5,554 nt of DNA, from NCBI GenBank assembly GCA_964344895.1, contig CAYFPB010000086.1, positions 1 through 5,554 on the forward strand, given 5' to 3'. The notes beneath the pieces were generated by a model. That model saw nothing but the letters and a program-made list of their open reading frames with translations, was not told the DNA's origin and did not search any database. This DNA is from UBA6164 sp964344895 (GTDB lineage Bacteria; Patescibacteriota; Gracilibacteria; BD1-5; UBA6164). Below, one piece after another: positions 1 through 5,554 of this stretch (positions are counted from its first letter, which is position 1; each line of letters opens with the position of its first letter). Position numbers and translations under genes: made by a program.

Positions 1-2
1 GA

Positions 3-40
3 TTTGTCTCTTTCCAGCTTTGCTGGACTCTTTGTCTCTT
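3..40. repeat. Direct repeat flanking a short hairpin
   Basis: The 10-mer TTTGTCTCTT occurs at 3-12 and again at 31-40. Between the copies is a perfect 6-bp stem, TCCAGC (13-18) with GCTGGA (22-27), around a TTT loop. The first 60 bases are about 42% GC, much richer than what follows. The repeat and hairpin could be the end of an intergenic repeat element or of a structured RNA that starts left of the window. Two frames could also be the tail of a plus-strand protein: frame 1 stops at 49-51 and frame 3 (with TGA as glycine) at 57-59. I recognise no family in either. Confidence 0.4.
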
Positions 41-63
41 ATGAGCGTTAGCAAGTTAGTTTT

Positions 64-107
64 AAAAATCAGTTTAATTAGTTAAATAACTAATTAAACT
101 GATTTTT
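64..107 (+). terminator. Strong hairpin terminator, possibly bidirectional
   Basis: A perfect 20-bp stem (64-83 with 88-107) closes a 4-base loop. The stem begins with five A and ends in a run of six T (103-108), so it can terminate a plus-strand transcript entering from the left of the window. The A-run on the other arm gives a U-tract on the minus strand, so it may work both ways. It isolates the ABC gene from whatever lies upstream. Confidence 0.75.
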
Positions 108-110
108 TCT

Positions 111-301
111 AATTTTTAACTTAAAAAATATGGATAAATTATCATATGAAAAACTATCAAAACAATTATATGCATGGGAAAAAAGTTGTAAAAATAAAGC
201 TGGCCAGAATTTGTAATAGCCAAGGTTTTACAAAGCGAGCCTTATTAATCCTAGTAATCTACTGGAAAATTTTATTTTTATAAAAAATACTAAATTTTTT
301 C
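111..301. other. Intergenic stretch without a convincing gene
   Basis: Two tiny plus-strand ORFs exist: 130-216 (28 codons, starting MDKLSYEKLSKQ) and, in another frame, 146-283 (45 codons, starting MKNYQNNYMHGK). Neither resembles a family I know, and neither contains a TGA glycine codon, unlike every real gene here. The part from about 191 to 265 is about 36% GC and includes the palindrome CTGGCCAG (200-207) and a small bulged hairpin at about 250-265. The first ORF could continue in the next frame after a one-base slip near 198, ending in WPEFVIAKVLQSEPY, so a decayed small gene is possible. Confidence 0.3.
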
Positions 302-329
302 TTTACAATATTTAGATTATAAATACAAT
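302..329 (+). promoter_or_regulatory. Candidate sigma-70-type promoter for the ABC gene
   Basis: TTTACA (302-307) lies 16 bases upstream of TACAAT (324-329). This matches a -35/-10 pair and would start transcription roughly 30 bases before the ATG at 368. An overlapping TATAAA (318-323) is an alternative -10. No Shine-Dalgarno motif precedes the ATG; the bases are only A and T. In DNA this AT-rich, matches of this quality arise easily by chance. Confidence 0.4.
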
Positions 330-367
330 AGTTTTATTAAAATTATTATTATTAAATAATTAAAAAA

Positions 368-1099
368 ATGAAAATACTTGAAGTAAAAAATGTAGAGAAA
401 ACTTTATCTTGAATAAAGATACTTAAAGGAATAAGTTTTTCTGTAAATGCTTGAGAAATATATGGTTTTTTATGACCAAACTGAGCATGAAAAACAACAA
501 CAATGAAAAATATAATGTGACTTATGGAACCAGAAAGTGGTTTAATAAAAGTATTTTGAAAAGAAGGTTTAACAAGGGAATCTAAAGCAAAAATTGGTTT
601 TATGCCAGAAAATACTTATCTATATAAATATTTAACTTGAAAAGAGTTTTTAAGATTTAATGGAAAGTTTTTTTGACTAGAAGGTGAAAAACTTGATAAA
701 AAAGTAGATGAATTGTTAGAAAAAGTATGACTAGAAGAAGCTTGAGATAAATTTTTATCTGATTATTCTAAATGAATGCTTCAAAGAGTATGACTAGCTC
801 AATCTATTATAAATGATCCAAAGTTATTATTTTTAGATGAACCAATGAGTGGTCTTGATCCTATTTGAAGAAAACATGTAAAAGACTTACTCGTACACCT
901 AAAAGAAAAATGAACAACAATATTTTTTAATACTCATATCTTATCAGATGTAGAAAGTATATGTGATAGAATAAGTATTATACACAAATGAAATATGGTA
1001 GTAGAATGAAAATATGTAAAATCTATCAAATGATGAGTAGAAAACTTTTTTATGGAAAGTGTTACTGATGATAAAGAGGGTGTTGAAGAAGAAAAATAA
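368..1099 (+). CDS. ABC transporter ATP-binding protein (code 25)
   Basis: A 243-residue nucleotide-binding subunit of an ABC transporter, read with TGA as glycine and ending at TAA. Visible motifs are Walker A GPNGAGKT (36-43), the Q-loop region GFMPE (77-81, with proline where glutamine is usual, as in many exporter ATPases), the signature YSKGMLQRVGLAQ (133-145), Walker B KLLFLDEP (152-159), the D-loop SGLD (161-164) and the H-loop His190. The FMPE, SKGM and DPIGR motifs point to the ABC-2/Ecs-like exporter ATPases (CcmA-type). It would hydrolyse ATP at the inner face of the membrane to power export by a partner permease, but none is in the window: transcription ends at the hairpin at 1161-1219. 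The substrate cannot be inferred. Nineteen of 28 glycines are TGA, including all three Walker A glycines. An in-frame TAA (353-355) lies upstream, and the ATG at 368 is the only plausible start. Length is usual for a single-domain subunit. Confidence 0.93.
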
Positions 1100-1160
1100 T
1101 AAAAATTAATTTTAAAATTAAAAAATGTTTAATTTTTAATGTAATAAGTAATTTAAAATC

Positions 1161-1219
1161 AAAAAAATCCTAACTGCTTGAATCCCAATCTTTGATTGGT
1201 TGAGTTTTAGGATTTTTTT
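1161..1219. terminator. Shared bidirectional terminator between convergent genes
   Basis: A 13-bp stem, AAAAAAATCCTAA (1161-1173) with its complement (1207-1219), carries a run of seven T on either strand. It encloses a second perfect stem, CCAATC (1185-1190) with GATTGG (1194-1199), around a TTT loop. It lies 61 bases after the ABC stop and 62 bases after the FtsA stop on the other strand, so it can end both transcripts. Confidence 0.85.
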
Positions 1220-1281
1220 AGATTTTTATTATGAAATGAAATGTTAAAAAAATTAATAATTTTTGTTTTTAAAATTAATTT

Positions 1282-2442
1282 CTAAAGGCTATTTTTATTT
1301 ATAAAAGATACAGATGATTTTATAAGAGCAAATATGTTTATATTTGTTTTAGTTTTTGATATCCATTCTGGATCCTTGGTTGTAGATTCATCTAAAAAAT
1401 CTATTTTAGGAGAGATATATTCTATTTTTCAAACTATTTTTAGTTGAGATAGAGATAAGCTTTCTTTTTCTAAATAATCTTTTAAAAACTTATTAGCTCA
1501 TCATCATACAATACAAAATTTATTAGGACAAATCTCTCAAGCTAGTATTTCCTCTAAGGTAATAACTAATATATCTTTAAAAATATTTAAAAACTCTTTC
1601 TTTTCCGGTAAAAATATATCTTCATCAATAGTATTGATTATATTATTTTTTGGTATTTGATGATTTTTTCTGATTTTTTTAATCAAGTCATTTATACCAA
1701 AATTTAGTTTTTTAATTCAAACAATATTTCCATCCTTTTTTACTATTATAGAAAGGTGAGAGTCTCAAAAATCTATTAATACTAGATTTTTTTTGTTATC
1801 AAAAAGATGTAGGATAGCATATTCAGTAGGTATAATATTGATTACTTTTTTTCATATAGCCTTCTCTATAAACTTGATAGTTTCAATCTTTGATCTACTT
1901 ATAAATATATTTAATATTGAAATATTTATTTGTTCAGGATTGTTTCATATAATTGTATCAGTATTTTGATTATCAAGAAGTATATGAGAAATCTCACTTA
2001 TAAGTAATTTTAAATCTGATTTTTTAAATCAGTAGTTATTAAAAATACTTTTATAGTGTTTTTTTTCTACCTTGGATTTTGTTTCTTTAAGAAAACTTTT
2101 TAATTCTTTTTCATCAATATTTTCTTCACTTTCTCTTATATGATTTACTTTTGAAAACTCAAAAAACATATCCCCAGTAGGGATATTTATTATTATTTCA
2201 TCTATTTCTTTATTTGAATCTTTTTCAGCTTTTTTTAAAGCTTGTTTTATATTGTTTGAAATTCATTCTAGATTTTGAAACTCTTGCATTAATATATAAT
2301 CCTCATCTTGACGTTTTTCTCCATATCAAAGTAGTTCTACATTTCAGTTTTTGATTTTACATACTCATGCTCTGACTTTATAAGTTCAAATATCTATTAC
2401 TCAAACCAATTTAGCTTTTATTTGTTTTTTTATAAAGCTCAT
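1282..2442 (-). CDS. ftsA: FtsA-like actin-fold cell division ATPase (code 25)
   Basis: A 386-residue protein of the actin/Hsp70 ATPase fold, most like FtsA, which anchors FtsZ filaments to the inner membrane and recruits the divisome. The phosphate-1 segment is VIDIGTYKVRAGV (15-27), close to the FtsA form DIGTSKVRA. An FtsA 1C-like region follows (about 88-178), then the phosphate-2 segment LIDFGDSHLSIIVKKDG (222-238) and the adenosine-binding turn IVGGGA (311-316). The three glycines of that turn are three consecutive TGA codons. The C-terminus (about 368-386, INIFALIKSSVSFINKNSL) may be the amphipathic membrane-targeting helix, though it lacks the usual tryptophan- or phenylalanine-rich tip. 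Sixteen of 20 glycines are TGA; the stop is TAG. The start is fixed by an in-frame TAA directly before the ATG. It is last in the dnaN-TPR-ftsA cluster, 14 bases after the TPR gene. PilM and MreB share the fold but fit the phosphate-1 sequence less well. No ftsZ is visible. Confidence 0.8.
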
Positions 2443-2456
2443 TTACTTTAACTTAA

Positions 2457-2975
2457 TTAAGAAACTATTTTTTTTCATATTCATTGTAAGAGTTTGTTTC
2501 ATTCTGATATTTCTCAAATTCATATTAGTGCCATGGCAAGATCTTCTGTTATTAGATTGTCATTTGGAGTTAAATTTAAGGCCCTTTTTAAGATACTGAT
2601 TCATTTTTCAGTATTTCATACAACAGTGTAAGCCCATCAAAGATTTCTAAGTACCTCTGAATTATTTGCTAGTAGTTTATTTGATAATTCTAAAAACTTT
2701 ATAGCTTCAACAACCTTATCTTTTGATAGTAAAAGAAATCATTTTAAATAATTTCAAGTTGCTGAATCAGGGTTTAGTTTTAAAGCAAAATTAATAGATT
2801 TAATTCATTTATCCAATTCTCATTTGTATAAATATATATCTGATAATTCTTCATATAATCTGTAATCCGAGTTGTATTTTACTAAAGCTTGTTCAAGAAT
2901 CTTAATAGCTTCACTAAAGTTTTGTTCTATTTTTAGTGATTCTATTTTTATAATTAGGTCTTGTATTTTATCCAT
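2457..2975 (-). CDS. Tetratricopeptide-repeat protein (code 25)
   Basis: A 172-residue, almost entirely helical protein made of about four to five TPR units. The clearest are residues 38-71 (LYEELSDIYLYKGELDKGIK, ending ALKLNPDS) and 106-139 (EVLRNLGWAYTVVGNTEKGI, ending ALNLTPND), with the usual Gly/Ala spacing and the closing N-P. Less regular units lie at about 7-36, 72-105 and 140-170. TPRs bind other proteins; no enzymatic domain, signal peptide or membrane segment is seen, so it is probably a cytoplasmic adaptor. All twelve glycines are TGA and none is GGN, so in the standard code the gene would vanish into short fragments. Its codons TGA TGG give Gly-Trp side by side, which shows TGA is not tryptophan here. 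It starts 7 bases after dnaN and ends 14 bases before ftsA, so it is co-transcribed with both. The partner is unknown; FtsA or a replisome protein are guesses from position only. Confidence 0.87.
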
Positions 2976-2982
2976 AGTTTTT

Positions 2983-4113
2983 TTATATTTTTAAAGGCAT
3001 AATAATGTGTTTAAAGCTATAAGAAGAAGTCTTATCATTTTCAGGATCACTTATAGGTGTAATAAGTATAGGAGATAGCGGACTCTCAAAACTAATACTT
3101 ATATGTGTTGTTTCAATAACTCATAATACTTCTAAAAAGTATGTTGAGTTTATTCATATAATACTATCTTCTCATTCTACAGATCATACTAATGTTACAT
3201 CTCATTCTCATATTTGAGTTTCAGATGTCTCTAATTCTATTCATCTACTAGATGATAAACTCATTTTAATAGAATAATTATTTTCACGACTTACTAGGTT
3301 TATCTTTTTTAAAGCTTGAATTAAGTCAGATCTATTAATTTCAGCTTTTGTATTGAATGAATTAGGGAAAAAGTTTGAATAATCAGGAAATTTTCCATTT
3401 AATAATCTAGAATATATCTTTATATTTCAAGTAAAAAAGGCTATTTGATTATCTCATGATACAATTTTTACTTCTTCTTCATCAGCTAATATTCCTTTTA
3501 TTTGTGATGCTGTTTTACTAGGTATTATTTGAGAAAAATCAGTCATTACAGTAGAGTCAAGTTTTGTTTTATATTCAGATAATCTAAAACTATCTGTTGA
3601 AGCAAATATTACTTGGTCTGCTTTTATATTTACATACAATCATGCTAAGGTTGGTCTAATATTTCATTCAGCTGAAGAGAATAGAGTTTTATCTATTGAT
3701 TGTTTTATAATTGCTCAAGGTAGATTTAAAGAAACATCTTCTCTTATATTTGGTATCAAAGGGAACTCAGAAGCTTCAATTCATTTCAGTTTTAATTTTC
3801 AACTTGCAGTTTTTATCTTTATACTATCATCACTTAATAATTCTATAGTTACTTCATCATCCATTACTAATCATACATAACTAGTAAACAGTTTACTAGG
3901 TATACAAAAAGCTCATTCAGAACTTATTTCAATATCTTCAGAAATGATATATTCAATAGCCATTTCCAAATTATTAGAAGTAAGTACAATATTATTAAAG
4001 TTTACTTTTAATAATATATTTTCAAGTATAGGAGTAGTTGTAATTGATGCTGTTGCATGGTTTACTATATCTAGTCCTTTTTTCAATACATCAGTTTTAA
4101 TCTTAAATTTCAT
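2983..4113 (-). CDS. dnaN: DNA polymerase III beta subunit, sliding clamp (code 25)
   Basis: A 376-residue beta clamp, the usual full length for the family. The homodimer ring encircles DNA and tethers the replicative polymerase and repair proteins. Three clamp domains of about 125 residues each are recognisable. Family landmarks are TTPILENILL (26-35), IRPTLAGLY (152-160), the ATDGHRL-like STDSFRLSEY (172-181), SRLLNGKFPDY (235-245) and the C-terminal MPLKI (372-376), which lines the peptide-binding pocket. Sixteen of 19 glycines are TGA, so standard-code ORF calling yields only fragments such as the first 66 codons. An in-frame TAA (4140-4138) lies just upstream and the ATG at 4113 is the only start in between. 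There is no Shine-Dalgarno motif (TTTTTTGCAGT precedes the ATG). It is the first gene of the dnaN-TPR-ftsA cluster. No dnaA or origin boxes of the TTATCCACA type are visible nearby, so this is not obviously the oriC locus. Confidence 0.95.
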
Positions 4114-4144
4114 ACTGCAAAAAAAATAATATATATATTACTTT

Positions 4145-4172
4145 TTTATATGAATATTGATAATAAAATCAA
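4145..4172 (-). promoter_or_regulatory. Candidate promoter of the dnaN-TPR-ftsA operon
   Basis: On the minus strand TTGATT (4172-4167) is followed after 16 bases by TATAAA (4150-4145), a fair sigma-70-type pair. Transcription would start about 25 bases before the dnaN ATG at 4113. Further upstream at 4200-4213 lies a perfect 14-bp palindrome, TTTTTGTACAAAAA, at a position where a regulator could bind; it could instead help end the priA transcript. The matches are good, but the region is almost all A and T. Confidence 0.45.
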
Positions 4173-4260
4173 ACTTATTTTTTCTTTTATGTTAAAAACT
4201 TTTTGTACAAAAAATTGTAACTACTTTTTTGTCACTAAATAAAGCTTAATTGCAATTTAA

Positions 4261-5250
4261 CTAATTAAAAATAACACTTAGGTTAGAGTTCCTAATTATC
4301 TCTAATTTTATGTGTTTTAAATAGTCTCTTAACTTATCTCATTTTATAATAATTTTATAATAAAATTGATTGTATTTTTTAGTTGCAGAATCTACAAATA
4401 TTAATTCTATTTTGTTATCAGTATTATTTATTTGTAATTTGTTATATAAGTTTTCTAAAAAACTTTTTGCTTTATCTTTTGACTTATGTCTATATTCCAA
4501 AATTACTAATTCTTTAAAAGGGGGGTAGTTAAATAATTTTCTTTCTTCAAGTGTTTTTAGGAAAAAATCTTTGTAGTTTTCTTCTGTTATACTTTTTATT
4601 ATATTGTTTTCTGGAATAAAGCTTTGAATAACTATATTTGTTTCTTCTCATACTCTATTTCATCTTCATAGTAATTGTTTTATATTAAAATACACTTTTT
4701 CTTCTGTATTGTACTTTGGGATTAATAATTCTTGTTCTAGTAGTATTACTCAAATAAGTCACAGATTTTTTATATTAAAACCTGTTGTTATCATTTTTGT
4801 ACCTATTATTATATCTGATGATTCTATTTTTTCTAGAGCTTCATTTTTCAGTGTCTTATTTTTTACTGTATCTGTATCAAAACGAAATATATTTTTTTCA
4901 GGGAATAATAATCTTAAACTTGATTCTATTTGCTGAGTTCATACTCCTACTTTCCTCAGAGTATTTTTAGCACATTTTTCACATTTATTTTCTAGTTTTG
5001 AAGCACTACTACATATATGACAAATCAAACTAGGGGGATTATTGTGTACATTTAAAGATACATCACAATTCCTGCATTTATATAAATGATTACAGTTTGT
5101 ACAAACAAGACTTGAATATTCTCATCTTTTATTTAAATACAAAATCACTTTTCTATTTTCATCCAAAGTATTTTTTACTTCTTTTAATAATGTATTAGAT
5201 AAATACATATTATTATCTGATCTGTCTTGAGATAGGTTTACTAGATACAT
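4261..5250 (-). CDS. priA: C-terminal half of primosomal helicase PriA, 5'-truncated (code 25)
   Basis: A 329-residue reading frame matching only the C-terminal part of PriA, the 3'-5' helicase that reloads the replisome at stalled forks (usually about 730 residues). Residues 34-43, KVILYLNKRG, begin helicase lobe 2. The zinc site has eight cysteines at 50, 53, 59, 62, 77, 80, 90 and 93, with exactly the spacing of Escherichia coli PriA (436-479). Next come GVGTQQIE (102-109), FDTDT (124-128), motif V GTKMITTGFNI (150-160), motif VI QLLGRGNRVG (192-201) and YPPF (242-245). Motifs V and VI are divergent: the lysine of the usual KGHDF and the DAD are replaced. The 3'-DNA-binding domain and helicase lobe 1 with Walker A and B are absent, so it cannot be an ATPase alone. 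Eight of 11 glycines are TGA; the stop is TAG. The ATG at 5250 is the first start after an in-frame TAA (5295-5293). It may be a decaying pseudogene, one part of a split protein, or an assembly or rearrangement break. Confidence 0.82.
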
Positions 5251-5299
5251 GTATAATGAATAGTTAATAATGAATAAATAATAGTTAATTATTTATTTT
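5251..5299. repeat. AT-only low-complexity stretch with hairpin at the priA break
   Basis: The bases just upstream of the truncated priA start are near-repeats of AATGAATA and ATAGTTAAT. They include a perfect 10-bp inverted repeat, 5273-5282 with 5288-5297, around the loop AGTTA. PriA homology fades out here. On the minus strand TTGAAT (5305-5300) and TATTAT (5283-5278), 16 bases apart, could act as a weak promoter for the fragment. Confidence 0.45.
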
Positions 5300-5424
5300 A
5301 TTCAAGTTTTATGGAGGAGAAAAAGTTTTTTTGTAAAAAATACTTAATTATGAAGTATATTAATGAAGGGAAATATTATAATATTGAAAAATAATAATTT
5401 TAGGAATGCTACTTTTTAGTTTAG
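5300..5424. other. Intergenic stretch without a gene
   Basis: No frame on either strand is open for a useful length, even with TGA read as glycine. The longest plus-strand candidate is a 27-codon ORF at 5311-5394, starting MEEKKFFCKKYL, with no recognisable family. The minus-strand frames that would have to carry the missing front of PriA are interrupted by TAA and TAG. Confidence 0.5.
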
Positions 5425-5464
5425 AATAATATATTAACATATTATAATATGTTAATATATTATT
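5425..5464. repeat. Perfect 40-bp palindrome
   Basis: All 20 base pairs of the inverted repeat match with no central spacer; only one G and one C are present per strand. On the plus strand it is followed by TTT and then C, so it could form a weak terminator hairpin. It could also be a protein-binding palindrome or a recombination site. No gene on either strand adjoins it inside the window. Confidence 0.6.
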
Positions 5465-5554
5465 TTTCTGAGATTTTTTGTGAAGTAAAGGGGATAGTTG
5501 AATTTGGATAATTTTATACTATTTTCTTGTAGTTAAAAATTCCAGATACACAAA
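5465..5554. other. Window end without a supported gene
   Basis: One plus-strand frame stays open from the palindrome to the window edge if TGA is glycine (reading FFGDFLGSKGDSGIWIILYY), but it has no ATG start and no recognisable motif. The three minus-strand frames stop soon after entering from the right, so at most the last dozen residues of a neighbouring gene lie here. Confidence 0.3.

Noticed and set aside
1..60. Possible CRISPR repeat, since a 10-mer recurs at 28-base spacing
   Set aside because: Only two copies of a 10-base word are present, with no constant repeat of CRISPR length, no spacers and no cas genes.
368..4113. Genes broken by frameshifts or nonsense mutations
   Set aside because: Every interruption is a TGA at a glycine position in an otherwise intact frame, which fits code 25 rather than pseudogenes.
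3944..4129. Plus-strand 61-codon ORF opposite dnaN
   Set aside because: It is antisense to the start of dnaN, which has strong family motifs, and it contains no recognisable domain.
4114..4260. Possible replication origin next to dnaN
   Set aside because: No DnaA-box-like TTATCCACA words and no dnaA are visible; AT-richness alone is not evidence in this genome.
4709..4970. Two overlapping plus-strand ORFs (4709-4936 and 4785-4970)
   Set aside because: They are antisense shadows of the PriA fragment; the minus frame carries the helicase and zinc motifs.
5311..5394. 27-codon plus-strand ORF starting at an ATG followed by GGAGGA
   Set aside because: The purine motif follows the ATG instead of preceding it, the peptide is very short and no family is recognisable.

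Overview
The window is very AT-rich. All five real genes read through only if TGA is a sense codon. In every family I recognise, TGA falls where glycine is expected: the Walker A glycines of an ABC ATPase, the GGGA nucleotide-binding turn of FtsA, and glycine positions in DnaN and PriA. TGG is used separately for tryptophan, once directly next to a TGA (a Gly-Trp pair in the TPR gene), and all five genes end at TAA or TAG. By my count 71 of 90 glycines in the five genes are TGA and 19 are GGN. This is genetic code 25, so the source should be a member of Absconditabacteria (SR1) or Gracilibacteria (BD1-5). I cannot tell which from this window.

Layout. Positions 1-110 hold a small hairpin flanked by a direct repeat and then a strong 20-bp terminator hairpin. 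Positions 111-367 contain no convincing gene, only a patch of higher GC with two tiny ORFs, and a candidate promoter. An ABC transporter ATPase lies on the plus strand (368-1099) with no permease beside it. It converges on a three-gene minus-strand cluster and shares a bidirectional terminator with it (1161-1219).

The cluster, in transcription order, is dnaN (sliding clamp, 4113-2983), a small tetratricopeptide-repeat protein (2975-2457) and an FtsA-like actin-fold ATPase (2442-1282). The gaps are 7 and 14 bases, so it is very likely one operon that links replication to division. A candidate promoter sits just upstream of dnaN.

Further upstream on the same strand is the C-terminal half of the primosomal helicase PriA (5250-4261). 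It has all eight zinc-binding cysteines and the second helicase lobe. The DNA-binding domain and the first helicase lobe, which carries Walker A and B, are missing. The coding frame starts in an AT-only low-complexity stretch, and the rest of the window (5293-5554) holds no gene but does hold a perfect 40-bp palindrome.

The genes are core replication, division and transport functions. The unusual parts are the genetic code, the headless PriA and the dnaN-TPR-ftsA grouping. I found no CRISPR array, tRNA, rRNA or transposase, and nothing I would call a new defence or mobile system.
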